Origin: an uncultured Burkholderiales bacterium
Lineage (GTDB): Bacteria; Pseudomonadota; Gammaproteobacteria; Burkholderiales; Thiobacillaceae
NCBI GenBank assembly: GCA_937949525.1
Contig: CALEDT010000029.1
Span: 62,001 to 126,000, forward strand
Direction of reading: 5' to 3'
Length of the DNA: 64,000 nt
Positions 1-11,796 of this stretch are shown here, one piece after another (position 1 is the first letter of the stretch; each line of letters opens with the position of its first letter). Both the position numbers and the translations under genes were made by a program. The notes below the pieces were generated by a model. The model made no database searches. It saw only the letters and a list, made by a program, of their open reading frames with translations, and was not told the origin of the DNA.

Positions 1-3104
<3,104 letters not shown>

Positions 3105-3246
3105 GGCGGCGCACATGCCGTCCGTTGGGCAGCACCGGATGCCATCGATCGGCCGCGAGGTCAACGTCCGACCGGCTGCCGAGACGGCCTCGTCCTGATG
3201 ATTCGGTGGCTGTTCGAGGTCTGAAGCGTACCGCACAGGAGGCATC

Positions 3247-4881
3247 ATGGCGCGCATCGTTCCCGACGGCTGGAAGGAACTGGCGGCGACCGGCGCGGCC
3301 GCGCGCGAGATCGAGACGCTGACGCTGCTCGCCGCTGCCCTGCCCGATGTTTATACCGTCTACCACGCCGTGCACTGGACCAATCTGGAGCACGGTTTTT
3401 CGGTCTACGGTGAAATCGATTTCGTGGTGGTGAACCGCGCCGGCGACCTGCTGCTCATCGAGCAGAAGAGCGGTTTTCTGGAAGAATCGGCCGAGGGTCT
3501 GGTGAAGCGTTACGCCGACAAGGTCAAGAGCGTACCCGCGCAGCTCGCGCGTACCGTGGCGGCGATGCAGGTGAAGTTGGCGCGACGTCCCGGCTGCAAA
3601 GGCGTGCGCGTCGATTACCTGCTCTATTGCCCGGATTTTCGGGTCAGGCAACTGGAGAGCGCCGGCATTTCCATAGGGCGCATCGTCGACGCCCGACGTC
3701 GGGATCAACTGGCCGCCACCATCGAGGCGGCGCTGCCGCCGGGCGAAATCGACGACCGGGCGGTCGAGGTGCATCGCTTCCTGCGCGACGTGGTCCAGTT
3801 GGACACCGACGTCAGCGCGTTGGTCGGCCGCGCCGGCGCGCTGGTCACCCGCGTTTCCGGCGGGCTGGCCCATTGGGCGAGGCAGCTCGATTTCCAGCCG
3901 TTCCGCCTCCGGGTCCAGGGTACGGCCGGTTCGGGCAAGACTCAGCTCGCGCTGGCCGAGTACCGCGACACCCTGGCGCGCGGCGGCCGGCCGCTGTTCG
4001 TCTGCTTCAACCGGCCGTTGGCCGATCATTTCCGCGCCATCGCTCCGGCCGGCGGTTGGGTGGGCACGCTGCATACCTTGTGCGACCAGCGTTTGCGCGC
4101 CACCGGCGAACTGCCGGATTTTTCCCGGCCGGACGCCTTCGACCGCCTGGTCGAGCGGGCGGCCGAGTTGCCGGTGGGCGACGACTGGCTGTTCGATACG
4201 TTGATCGTCGATGAGGGCCAGGACTTCTCCGAGGTCTGGCGGGATATGGCGCTTCGGCATCTGAGGCCGGACGGCCGCGCGCTATGGCTGGAGGACCCGC
4301 TGCAGAACCTGTATGGCCGGCCGCCGTTGACCCTGCCCGGCTGGGTGGTGCTGCATGCCCGCGGCAACTACCGCAGCCCGCGTCCCGTGGTACGCATGCT
4401 GCAAGCCCTGCTGCCGCAGGGGGCCGCCATCGAAGCGGTGGGGCCGTTGCACGACGCGGGCCTGGAGATACTGACCTACCGCGATACGGCGCAGTTGCCG
4501 GCACAAGTCAAGGAGGGCGTCCGCTTGTGTCTGGCGGCGGGCTATCGCAAATCGGACATGGCGCTGATCAGCTTTCGCGGGCGAGAGCAGTCGGCGCTGT
4601 TCCGCTATACCCAGCTCGGCCCGCATACGCTGAAAACGTTCACCGGCGACTACGACCTGCTCGGACATCCCCTCTACGGCGAAGGCGATCTGCTGCTGGA
4701 AACGGTGTACCGGTTCAAGGGTCAGGCCGCCGCCGCCGTGGTGTTTGCGGAAATCGACTTCGATGTGCTGGACGACAAGGCGGTGCGCAAGCTGTTCGTC
4801 GGTGCCACGCGGGCGATGATGAAGCTGGTGCTGGTGATCTCCGAGCGCTCGGCAGCCCTGCTGATGGAGCGTTTGCCCTGA
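3247..4881 (+). CDS. NERD-domain protein fused to an SF1 helicase-like ATPase
   Basis: A 544 aa protein with two parts. Residues about 15-120 look like a NERD (nuclease-related) domain: GEIDF at 55-59 and EQKSG at 72-76 match its D...(E/Q)xK core. Residues about 215-540 carry superfamily 1 helicase motifs: P-loop GTAGSGKT (225-232), Walker B VDEGQD (321-326), a motif III-like LEDPLQ, and C-terminal RFKGQ and VGATRA. Such fusions are thought to act on DNA in repair or defence, but no specific role is established. An AGGAGG Shine-Dalgarno sits just before the ATG. It stands alone between gyrB and a cupin gene. Confidence 0.85.
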   Translation: MARIVPDGWKELAATGAAAREIETLTLLAAALPDVYTVYHAVHWTNLEHGFSVYGEIDFVVVNRAGDLLLIEQKSGFLEESAEGLVKRYADKVKSVPAQLARTVAAMQVKLARRPGCKGVRVDYLLYCPDFRVRQLESAGISIGRIVDARRRDQLAATIEAALPPGEIDDRAVEVHRFLRDVVQLDTDVSALVGRAGALVTRVSGGLAHWARQLDFQPFRLRVQGTAGSGKTQLALAEYRDTLARGGRPLFVCFNRPLADHFRAIAPAGGWVGTLHTLCDQRLRATGELPDFSRPDAFDRLVERAAELPVGDDWLFDTLIVDEGQDFSEVWRDMALRHLRPDGRALWLEDPLQNLYGRPPLTLPGWVVLHARGNYRSPRPVVRMLQALLPQGAAIEAVGPLHDAGLEILTYRDTAQLPAQVKEGVRLCLAAGYRKSDMALISFRGREQSALFRYTQLGPHTLKTFTGDYDLLGHPLYGEGDLLLETVYRFKGQAAAAVVFAEIDFDVLDDKAVRKLFVGATRAMMKLVLVISERSAALLMERLP

Positions 4882-4942
4882 TACGGCGTGTTCGCCCGTA
4901 CACTGTCAGCCGATCCGAGCGCATCGACATTTGCGCCAGGCC

Positions 4943-6040
4943 ATGATCCATACCCGTCATGCCGAAGTCGAGCCGGCGCTCACTCTGGACGGCAGCGAGA
5001 TACGCGAACTGATGCACCCAAGCCGGCATGGCAACCGGGCGCAGAGTCTGGCCGAGGCCACGGTCGCGCCGGGCGCGACCACGCATTTGCACCGGCACCG
5101 GGTCAGCGAGGAGATCGATCATGTGGTCGCCGGCTGCGGTCGCATGACCCTGGGCGAAGCCAGCCTGACCCTGGCGGTGGGCGATACGGTGCTGATTCCG
5201 CCGGGTACGCCGCACTGTCTGGACAACACTGGCGACGCACCGCTGCGCGTGCTGTGTTGTTGCCGTCCGCCCTACGCGCACGCCGATACCGATTTGCTCG
5301 GACGGCGGCGCGTGTCAGCCGACGGCGCGCAGGTCGAGCGCGTGCCGCACGCGCGCGGCCAGCGCTTCCGGTGTCGACGAGATGATCTCCTCGGGGATGC
5401 CGAACTTGCCGGTCAGCCGGGCGTGGCTCTCGAAGCCATAGGCGGCGATGAAGGCGTGCATGCCGGCGGCGACGGCGGCGGCGAAATCCTTGTGTTCATC
5501 GCCACAGGCATACGCTCTGGCCGGGTTCACGCCCAGCCGCTCGCGTTCGGCACGGAAATAGGGCGTCTTCTCCTGCCGCAACGGGATGTGATGAAAGAAA
5601 TCCAACCGATCGATTTCGACGCCGTGGCGGCGAAACAGCCGGGCGAGCGTGTGTACCGGTTCCAGCGTGACGTTGCGCGTGACGATGCCGACATGCAGTT
5701 CGGGTGCCGCCATCAGATCGCGCAACAGTTCCGGCATCTGCGGATAGAGTCGGGCTTCTTCGCGGTAGACCTCGGTCAGCGTCGCCAGGATCTCGCGGCG
5801 CACGCCCCGACCGAAATGCTTGGCCAGATTGCGCGGAAATTCCTTGATGCCGCCCAGGTACTTGAACAGATTGCGACGTTTCTGGAAGCGCTCGAGGTCG
5901 CCCAGATCCATGCCGTGCCGAGCGAACGCGATGCCCATGGCGCTGAACGCATCGATCAGCGTGCCGTCGGCATCGATGACGATCATGCGCGCATGGCCCC
6001 GATACGGCACGGTCATCGTTTGGCGCCCACGAACAGGTAG
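4943..6040 (+). CDS. cupin-domain protein with an open frame running antisense through the next gene
   Basis: Only the first part, about 4943-5311, looks like a real protein: a small cupin with HLHRHRVSEEIDHVV (metal-binding H-x-H...E pattern) and IPPGTPHCLDN (second cupin motif with His). Related single-domain cupins are about 110-130 aa and end near this point. Here the expected stop is absent and the frame stays open to 6040, fully antisense to the HAD gene. The extra 240 residues are low-complexity and look like an antisense translation. I chose ATG 4943; a TTG at 4931 is an alternative. Either the stop was lost, or there is a sequencing or frameshift error near 5311. The substrate is unknown. 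Confidence 0.55.
   Translation: MIHTRHAEVEPALTLDGSEIRELMHPSRHGNRAQSLAEATVAPGATTHLHRHRVSEEIDHVVAGCGRMTLGEASLTLAVGDTVLIPPGTPHCLDNTGDAPLRVLCCCRPPYAHADTDLLGRRRVSADGAQVERVPHARGQRFRCRRDDLLGDAELAGQPGVALEAIGGDEGVHAGGDGGGEILVFIATGIRSGRVHAQPLAFGTEIGRLLLPQRDVMKEIQPIDFDAVAAKQPGERVYRFQRDVARDDADMQFGCRHQIAQQFRHLRIESGFFAVDLGQRRQDLAAHAPTEMLGQIARKFLDAAQVLEQIATFLEALEVAQIHAVPSERDAHGAERIDQRAVGIDDDHARMAPIRHGHRLAPTNR
5315..6016 (-). CDS. HAD-superfamily hydrolase, third gene of the betaine-lipid operon
   Basis: A 233 aa HAD phosphatase-like protein. Motif I is DADGTLID near the N-terminus. A helical cap region with many aromatic and basic residues follows. The Lys of motif III is in QEKTPYF and the acidic motif IV is CGDEHKD. 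Its ATG overlaps the TGA of the methyltransferase gene by ATGA, so translation is probably coupled to btaB. The substrate is unknown. Position after btaA-btaB suggests a phosphorylated lipid or head-group precursor, which is inference only. The cupin frame on the other strand covers the whole gene. Confidence 0.85.
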   Translation of the reverse strand: MTVPYRGHARMIVIDADGTLIDAFSAMGIAFARHGMDLGDLERFQKRRNLFKYLGGIKEFPRNLAKHFGRGVRREILATLTEVYREEARLYPQMPELLRDLMAAPELHVGIVTRNVTLEPVHTLARLFRRHGVEIDRLDFFHHIPLRQEKTPYFRAERERLGVNPARAYACGDEHKDFAAAVAAGMHAFIAAYGFESHARLTGKFGIPEEIISSTPEALAARVRHALDLRAVG

Positions 6041-6723
6041 TACGGCACGCGCAGCCCCGGCAGGTAGGGCACGGGCGCGCGCAGGCAGTCGAAGCGCAAG
6101 GTCTGGCAGTCATTGAGCAATGTCGTGGTGTGCGCGTCGCTCAGGTGCACGCCATCGTGCGCGAACCAGCGCCGCCAGCAGGCGTTGCCCAGACGGCTGC
6201 CGTCCTGCGGCAGGTGGAAGTCGACCACGCCGATGCGGCCGCCGGGCGCCAGCATGGCCAGCGCATTGGCCAGCGTCGCGCGCCAGTCCGGCATCATGGT
6301 CAGCGCGTAGGACAGCAGTACCCGGTCGACCGGCTCGAGCGGTCGCCAGGTCGTGGCATCGGCTTCGACCACTTCGACGTTGACGTGCTCGGCCGCGCGG
6401 GCGCGCGCCAGCGCGAGCAGCGGCGGACACAGATCGACCAGCGTGATCGACGTCAGGCTGGACAGCGGCCGGGTGCGCGCGAGCAGCTCCAGGTTCGCGC
6501 CGGTGCCGCAACCCAGCTCGACGAAACGCGCGCCCGGCGGCACGGCCAGGGCCTCGACCACTTCGCCGCGGCCGTGCAGCAGGCGCGCGCGGAACTGGTC
6601 ATAGCGCGCGGCCTGCGGGCCGTAGAACGCGTTCAGCCGGTCGGCGTGCGAACCGCGCTTGGACTGGCCGCGCGCGAGCTGCCACAGCACGCGCAGGTCG
6701 GCGGCGAACTCAGACGGCGACAT
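6013..6723 (-). CDS. btaB: SAM-dependent methyltransferase, BtaB-like (betaine lipid N-methylation)
   Basis: A class I methyltransferase of 236 aa with the SAM-binding motif FVELGCGTGANLE and the later APGGRIGVVDF segment. BtaB converts the diacylglyceryl-homoserine head group to trimethylated DGTS by three methylations. Assignment rests on the family signature plus the gene directly upstream, which is clearly BtaA-like. The chosen ATG at 6723 overlaps the end of btaA by 14 bp. The open frame upstream of it is shadow sequence inside btaA. Its TGA overlaps the ATG of the HAD gene. Confidence 0.8.
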   Translation of the reverse strand: MSPSEFAADLRVLWQLARGQSKRGSHADRLNAFYGPQAARYDQFRARLLHGRGEVVEALAVPPGARFVELGCGTGANLELLARTRPLSSLTSITLVDLCPPLLALARARAAEHVNVEVVEADATTWRPLEPVDRVLLSYALTMMPDWRATLANALAMLAPGGRIGVVDFHLPQDGSRLGNACWRRWFAHDGVHLSDAHTTTLLNDCQTLRFDCLRAPVPYLPGLRVPYYLFVGAKR

Positions 6724-7936
6724 CGGCGATCTTGAAGCCGGCGTAGGTATGCACGCGGTCGCGCACGTGCAGGTCGCGCGCCAGCGCATCGTCGAAGCGC
6801 AGCACGTCGCGCAGCCGCGTGCGTTCAGGCCCCAGCCGCACGTGATCGAGAAAACCTGGATCAGCGTGCGCGCTGCGCAGCAGGATGCGCGCGCCCGGCA
6901 TCGCGCGTGCGAGGATGGCCTCCCACTCCTCGCGCAGCGCGGCGGGGTGATAGACGCTCATCCAATCCATGTGGTCGAGCAGCACCAGGCGCGACAAGGG
7001 CGCGGGATGGCGGTGCAGGAACTCGGTGACCGTGGCGGTATGGGCGTGCACGCGCTCGACCAGGCCGGCCTTCAGCGAGGCGAAATGGTGCGCCTTGAGA
7101 TACTCGGGGCAGCACTCGCGGGTGTAGCGGCCATGCACGTAGACGCGCCAGAAATAGTTGTCGGCCACCGGCAGTTCGCGGAACACGTATTCGATCGCGG
7201 CGCGGATGAAGCCGGCCACGCCGTCGGCATGCTGCGCCTGCACCAGACGGCGCTGCGGATGGGGCACGCCCAGCAGACTCAGGGTCAACTGGCGGCTCAG
7301 CGCCCATTTCATGGCCGGCGTCCACAGCATGGGGGCGATGTGGCGATCATGGATGTGCCGCTGGGTGTCCAGATCGGGCGCGGCGAACAGATCGCACACG
7401 TGGCCCCACAGCTTAGGGCGCAGCCGGAAATAGGCGCGGAATCCGCGCGCCACCCAGCCGGCCAGACCGTGATAATAGAAGCTGCCAAGCGGGCTGGTGA
7501 ACCAGTGAACATGACGGTCCCACCAGTGCCGCGCGAAGTCGCTCAGCCCGGAACGCAGGTGTTTGCGATACAGATCGTGGAAACGCGCATGGTAACCATC
7601 GCCGAACACGGCAAAGAAGTCGTCGTAGTCCAGATGGCGGATGCCGGCGATCTTCAGTTCGAGCAGCGCGATCTGGCGCGGATTGGCATCCACGGCGTGG
7701 ATGGCCGCCGGTCCTTCCAGCGCATAGTCGAGCGCGTTGCAGCCGGCGCTGGCGATGACCATGACGGTATCGTGCGCGCTCAGCGCCAGCGCGCGGCGAT
7801 CCACCGCCGGATCCTCCCAGCAGGTGTTGTAGACCAGGGAACGGGCGTACAGGGCATTGAACACCTTCTGGTCGATGTGATCACGCAGGGTGAGGGAGGG
7901 GGCGGCGAATTCTCGCGGATCGGCGGGCGCGTTCAT
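6710..7936 (-). CDS. btaA: BtaA: SAM:diacylglycerol 3-amino-3-carboxypropyl transferase (DUF3419 family)
   Basis: A 408 aa protein matching the BtaA/DUF3419 family: N-terminal LVYNTCWEDP, a SAM-binding-like IASAGCNALDYAL, HAVDANPRQIALLELK, and the C-terminal half with LLDHMDWMS and RSA. BtaA transfers the aminocarboxypropyl group of SAM to diacylglycerol, the first step to betaine lipids, which replace phospholipids under phosphate limitation in some bacteria. The ATG at 7936 gives the normal N-terminus; an ATG at 7978 is also in frame. It is the first gene of a btaA-btaB-HAD operon. The upstream region is short and AT-rich; I see no convincing Pho box. Confidence 0.85.
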   Translation of the reverse strand: MNAPADPREFAAPSLTLRDHIDQKVFNALYARSLVYNTCWEDPAVDRRALALSAHDTVMVIASAGCNALDYALEGPAAIHAVDANPRQIALLELKIAGIRHLDYDDFFAVFGDGYHARFHDLYRKHLRSGLSDFARHWWDRHVHWFTSPLGSFYYHGLAGWVARGFRAYFRLRPKLWGHVCDLFAAPDLDTQRHIHDRHIAPMLWTPAMKWALSRQLTLSLLGVPHPQRRLVQAQHADGVAGFIRAAIEYVFRELPVADNYFWRVYVHGRYTRECCPEYLKAHHFASLKAGLVERVHAHTATVTEFLHRHPAPLSRLVLLDHMDWMSVYHPAALREEWEAILARAMPGARILLRSAHADPGFLDHVRLGPERTRLRDVLRFDDALARDLHVRDRVHTYAGFKIADVAV

Positions 7937-8025
7937 CGATGAATTTTTTGTGTAATCACGATTGCGAGCGTAATGCATCCGTTTGACAACCATATTTCCG
8001 TGCACGCGTGCACCACTTGGCCAGG

Positions 8026-8559
8026 ATGACGCGCATCTACCTGTTGCGGCATGGCGAGAGCGAGGCCAACGTCGCCGGCGTCATCAACGATGATCCGGCG
8101 CGCGTGGTGGCGCTGACGCCCCGCGGGCGCGCGCAGGCGGCGGCCGCGGCGCGCGCGCTGGCGCCGGTGCGTTTCAGCCACGCTTACGCATCCCAGTTTG
8201 CGCGCGCCCACGAGACGGCCGCCATCGTCCTGGCCGGGCGCGGTCTGGACATCGTCGTCGATGCCCGCCTGAACGAACGACGCTCCGGCCTGGATGGTCA
8301 GCCGGTGGAGGCGTTCAACGACTTGGTGCGACCCGATCCGGTGCGCATCCGCCCGGCGCGCGGCGAATCCTTCGAGCAGCAGATGGCACGCGTCGGCGCC
8401 TTTCTGGATGAGGTCGCGCGTCTGCACGCCGGCGGCATCGTGCTGGCGGTATCGCACGAGAACCCCATCCTGGCGGCGGCCGCCCATGCCGGGCGCGACC
8501 CCGAGGACGCGGCGCGCGGCAGCGTGGGCAACTGCCAATGGTTGTGCATCGACTGGTAG
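8026..8559 (+). CDS. histidine phosphatase family protein (phosphoglycerate mutase-like)
   Basis: A 177 aa member of the histidine phosphatase superfamily: the RHGESEAN motif at the N-terminus holds the phospho-accepting His, HAYASQFARAHETA the Arg/His segment, LNERRSG the Glu, and VSHENP the second catalytic His. Such proteins dephosphorylate small metabolites, so the name 'mutase' is not implied. It is divergently oriented to btaA, with about 90 bp between them. ATG 8026 was chosen because it directly precedes the conserved TRIYLLRHGE; a GTG at 8008 is also possible. Confidence 0.85.
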   Translation: MTRIYLLRHGESEANVAGVINDDPARVVALTPRGRAQAAAAARALAPVRFSHAYASQFARAHETAAIVLAGRGLDIVVDARLNERRSGLDGQPVEAFNDLVRPDPVRIRPARGESFEQQMARVGAFLDEVARLHAGGIVLAVSHENPILAAAAHAGRDPEDAARGSVGNCQWLCIDW

Positions 8560-8584
8560 GGTGCAGGGTACGCCGAACCGACCC

Positions 8585-8854
8585 TCATCGATGTCGGATC
8601 TTCAGGATCAGCACCATGCCGGCAAGCACCAGCGTGATGGCGTTGGCGGCGACCACCGGCCAACTGCCGATGAACAGGCCATACAGCAGCCACAGCGCCA
8701 CGCCCAGCGTGAACAGCCCGTACATGCCCAGGGAAATACCGGACAGATCGCGCGTGCTCCAGGATTTGACCGCCTGCGGTATGAACGCGGCGGTGGTCAG
8801 CAGCGCGGCACCGTAGCCGATCCAGTCGGCGTTGGGCATGGGGCTATCGTGCAT
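8585..8854 (-). CDS. SemiSWEET-type sugar transporter (PQ-loop/MtN3 repeat)
   Basis: An 89 aa, three-helix membrane protein with the FIPQ motif of the PQ-loop at residues 24-27, and the WIGYGAALLTTAAF and GMYGLFTLGVALWLLYG stretches typical of bacterial SemiSWEETs. These dimerise to form a bidirectional sugar channel. A second ATG at 8839 (MPNADWIG) would give an 84 aa protein and is also plausible. It converges with the histidine phosphatase gene, 25 bp away. The substrate cannot be told from sequence. Confidence 0.85.
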   Translation of the reverse strand: MHDSPMPNADWIGYGAALLTTAAFIPQAVKSWSTRDLSGISLGMYGLFTLGVALWLLYGLFIGSWPVVAANAITLVLAGMVLILKIRHR

Positions 8855-8922
8855 GGCGGATCGGGCGGAAAATCACGCGGGCGGGGGTGAGCCAACGGCC
8901 CCGCACGATACGGAATTTCGCC

Positions 8923-10539
8923 ATGCTGCGCATCACCGAAATCAAACTGCCGCTCGATCACGACGCCGAGGCGTTGCGCCGGGCGGTGATCGAACGGCTC
9001 GGCATCGCCGCGGACGATCTGCACGCGCTCGACGTGCATCGGCGCGGCTATGACGCGCGCAAGCGCGGCCACATCCAATGGGTCTACACCGTGGATGTGA
9101 AGGTGCGCGACGAGGCCGCGGTCGCGCGCCGTTTGCGTGGCGACCGGCATGTCTCGGCCACGCCGGACATGCGCTATCACTTCGTCGCGCGCGCGCCGGC
9201 GTCACTGCGCCATCGCCCGCTGATCATCGGCACCGGACCGTGCGGCATGCTGGCCGGGTTGGTGCTGGCGCAGATGGGCTTTCGTCCCATCCTGCTGGAG
9301 CGCGGAAAGGCCGTGCGCGAGCGCACGCGCGACACCTGGGGGCTGTGGCGCAAGGGGCGGCTCGATCCGGAATCCAACGTGCAGTTCGGCGAGGGCGGCG
9401 CCGGCACCTTTTCCGACGGCAAGCTGTACAGCCAGATCAAGGATCCGCGCCATCACGGCCGCAAGGTGCTGGAAGAGTTCGTCGCGGCGGGCGCGCCGGC
9501 GGAGATCCTGTACGTCAGCAAACCGCACATCGGCACGTTCAAGCTGGTGGCCATGGTCGAGCACATGCGCGCGAGCATCACCGCGTTGGGCGGCGAGGTG
9601 CGTTTCAACAGCCGCGTGGTCGATTTGGACATCGAGTCGGAACGGGTGCGCGGCGTGGTGCTGGCGGACGGCGAGCGCCTGGCCAGCGACCACGTAGTGA
9701 TGGCAGTGGGACACAGCGCGCGCGACACCTTCGCCATGCTGCACCGGCGCGGTGTTTACATCGAACCCAAGCCGTTCTCCATCGGTGTGCGCATCGAGCA
9801 TCCGCAATCGCTGATCGACCGCTGCCGCTTCGGTGACCAGGCGGGCCACCCGCTGCTCGGTGCGGCCGATTACCGGCTGGTGCACCATTGCGGCAACGGC
9901 CGCTCGGTGTACAGCTTCTGCATGTGCCCGGGCGGCACCGTGGTGGCAGCGACTTCCGAGCCGGGGCACGTGGTGACCAACGGCATGAGCCAGTATTCGC
10001 GCAACGAGCGCAATGCCAACGCCGCCTTGGTGGTGGGGGTTACGCCGGCGGATTTCCCGGGCGATGTCGACGCCAACCCGTTGGCCGGCATCGATTTCCA
10101 GCGGCACTGGGAAGCCGCGGCGTTCCGCGCCGGTGGCCAGGACTACCGCGCGCCGGCGCAGCGCGTGGGCGATTTTCTCGCCGGCCGGGCGTCGAGCGGG
10201 CCCGGTGCGGTGATCCCGTCCTACACCCCCGGCGTGCACTGGACCGACCTGGCGCAATGCCTACCGGATTACGTCGTGGCCGCGTTGCGCGAGGCGCTGC
10301 CGGCGTTCGACCGGCAGATCCGCGGCTTCGCCATGGACGACGCGGTGATGACCGGCGTGGAGACACGCACCTCGTCGCCCATCCGCATCCGCCGCGGCGA
10401 CGACTACCAGAGCATCAACACGCGCGGCCTGTACCCGGCCGGCGAGGGGGCGGGTTACGCCGGCGGCATCCTGTCGGCGGCGGTGGACGGCATCGAGGTC
10501 GCCGAGGCGGTTGCCTTGAGCATGGTGGCGGCGGGCTGA
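8923..10539 (+). CDS. FAD-dependent dehydrogenase, COG2509-type (uncharacterised)
   Basis: A 538 aa flavoprotein. The first 95 residues form an extra N-terminal domain, followed by a Rossmann motif IIGTGPCGMLAGL, then QFGEGGAGTFSDGKL and VMAVGHSARDTF, and a C-terminal GLYPAGEGAGYAGGI that closes the FAD site. This arrangement is the conserved but functionally unassigned COG2509 family. A Cys-rich FCMCPGG segment lies in the middle. ATG 8923 matches the family start; an upstream GTG at 8887 is also in frame. Its 3' end overlaps rsuA on the other strand by 85 bp. Confidence 0.85.
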   Translation: MLRITEIKLPLDHDAEALRRAVIERLGIAADDLHALDVHRRGYDARKRGHIQWVYTVDVKVRDEAAVARRLRGDRHVSATPDMRYHFVARAPASLRHRPLIIGTGPCGMLAGLVLAQMGFRPILLERGKAVRERTRDTWGLWRKGRLDPESNVQFGEGGAGTFSDGKLYSQIKDPRHHGRKVLEEFVAAGAPAEILYVSKPHIGTFKLVAMVEHMRASITALGGEVRFNSRVVDLDIESERVRGVVLADGERLASDHVVMAVGHSARDTFAMLHRRGVYIEPKPFSIGVRIEHPQSLIDRCRFGDQAGHPLLGAADYRLVHHCGNGRSVYSFCMCPGGTVVAATSEPGHVVTNGMSQYSRNERNANAALVVGVTPADFPGDVDANPLAGIDFQRHWEAAAFRAGGQDYRAPAQRVGDFLAGRASSGPGAVIPSYTPGVHWTDLAQCLPDYVVAALREALPAFDRQIRGFAMDDAVMTGVETRTSSPIRIRRGDDYQSINTRGLYPAGEGAGYAGGILSAAVDGIEVAEAVALSMVAAG

Positions 10540-11246
10540 ACCAGCACGTCCAGCGTATCGTCGTCCAGCAGGCGCCACTGACCCGGCGCCAGATCGTCCG
10601 GCAACGGGTAGGCGCCGATGGCCCGGCGGTGCAGCGCTTCGACGCGGTTGCCGACAGCCGCCAGCATGCGCTTGACCTGATGGTAGCGGCCGCTGTCCAG
10701 CGTCAGACGCAGCGCATGGCTGTCGAGCCGGATGCAGGCATGCGCCGCCACCGGCGCCGGATCGTCGCGCAGCACCACGCCGGTACGCAGTGCCGCCAGC
10801 ATGGCGTCGCTGACCTCATGCCGGCAATACACGTCATAGGTCTTGTCGACATGGTGTCTGGGCGAGGTCAGGCGGTGCAGCAACGCGCCATCGTCGCTGA
10901 ACAGCAACAGGCCGGTGGTGTCCTGGTCGAGCCGGCCGACGCATTGCACGCCGCGCCGCACCAGGTGCGCCGGCAGTAGCGCATAGACGCTGGGGTGATC
11001 GCGTGGCGTGCGCGAACATTCATAACCCGCAGGCTTATGCAGCGCGACATGGACGCGGCTGCGACAGCGCCAGTCGATACCGGCGACGTTCACGGCCAGC
11101 CCCTCCAGCGGGTACAGCCGCTCGGCATCCAGCACGGCGTCGCCGGCGATACGGATCTGCCCGGCGCCGATCAGTGCGCGGCATTCGCGGCGGCTGCCGA
11201 AGCCCTGCGACTGCAGGATGCGATACAACGGCGCCGCGCCGGCCAT
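10455..11246 (-). CDS. rsuA: 16S rRNA pseudouridine synthase (RsuA/RluE type)
   Basis: A 263 aa protein with an N-terminal S4 RNA-binding domain (RILQSQGFGSRRECRALI) and the pseudouridine synthase catalytic motif GRLDQDTTGLLLF with the catalytic Asp. A C-terminal GRYHQVKRMLAAVGN segment is as in RsuA, which modifies U516 of 16S rRNA. The rRNA target is inferred from the subfamily. It is the last gene of the operon that begins with the two-component regulator, 16 bp after the membrane protein gene. The final 28 codons lie antisense to the COG2509 gene. Confidence 0.85.
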   Translation of the reverse strand: MAGAAPLYRILQSQGFGSRRECRALIGAGQIRIAGDAVLDAERLYPLEGLAVNVAGIDWRCRSRVHVALHKPAGYECSRTPRDHPSVYALLPAHLVRRGVQCVGRLDQDTTGLLLFSDDGALLHRLTSPRHHVDKTYDVYCRHEVSDAMLAALRTGVVLRDDPAPVAAHACIRLDSHALRLTLDSGRYHQVKRMLAAVGNRVEALHRRAIGAYPLPDDLAPGQWRLLDDDTLDVLVQPAATMLKATASATSMPSTAADRMPPA

Positions 11247-11262
11247 GTTCGAGCCGGGCTGG

Positions 11263-11796
11263 TCAGAGCGCGACCAGCCCCAGTATGCCCAGCACCAGCA
11301 GCACGATGCCGGTGATCACCACCCGGTTGTCCGGCTCGCTCAGATTGCGGCGCACTTCCAGCAGCATGCGGTCGTGATGGATGCGCGGTTCGGTCATCGG
11401 CATGACTTCGAGGTGGTATTCGCCTGCCGTGACCTTGTTCATCAACACCAGGTGTTCCTTGAATACCGGGTTGGACTCGCTGATGTTCTTGGCGCTCAGC
11501 GTGAAGGTCAGCGGTTGCGCGGCCACGCCGTCGCGATACAGCGTGGCGACATAGCGATCCGCCGGCGGGTCGCTTTCGTGCATGTTCGGCGCAAAGCTGC
11601 CCTGGGTGGACAGGATCAGACCGAGCGGCGCCATGTCCGACTCGACCCGGAACACCGGTGAACGCCAGCCGCCGCCATCGATGCGGCCGAGGGCCAGCAG
11701 CGCCGCCTGTTCGCCGGTGTAGAACTTGGAATAGATCCAGTAGGCGGGGGCCAGCAGCAGGCCGGCGACGAGCAGCAACAGTGACAGCGTTTTCAT
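11263..11796 (-). CDS. hypothetical membrane protein linked to the two-component system
   Basis: Not recognised. The 177 aa protein has an N-terminal hydrophobic helix (residues 3-20, signal anchor), a soluble domain of about 130 residues that probably faces the periplasm, and a C-terminal helix (about 158-177). So it is anchored at both ends. The ATG overlaps the TGA of the hybrid kinase gene by four bases, so the two are likely translated together. It may modulate the sensor or be its output, but neither is shown. Confidence 0.75.
   Translation of the reverse strand: MKTLSLLLLVAGLLLAPAYWIYSKFYTGEQAALLALGRIDGGGWRSPVFRVESDMAPLGLILSTQGSFAPNMHESDPPADRYVATLYRDGVAAQPLTFTLSAKNISESNPVFKEHLVLMNKVTAGEYHLEVMPMTEPRIHHDRMLLEVRRNLSEPDNRVVITGIVLLVLGILGLVAL

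Noticed and set aside
7937-8005. Pho box upstream of btaA, expected for a phosphate-limitation operon
   Set aside because: Sequence is AT-rich but has no tandem CTGTCAT-like repeats.
10455-10539. 85-bp tail-to-tail overlap of the COG2509 gene and rsuA as a regulatory feature
   Set aside because: Convergent overlaps of this size are plausible in compact GC-rich genomes; both frames look genuine.
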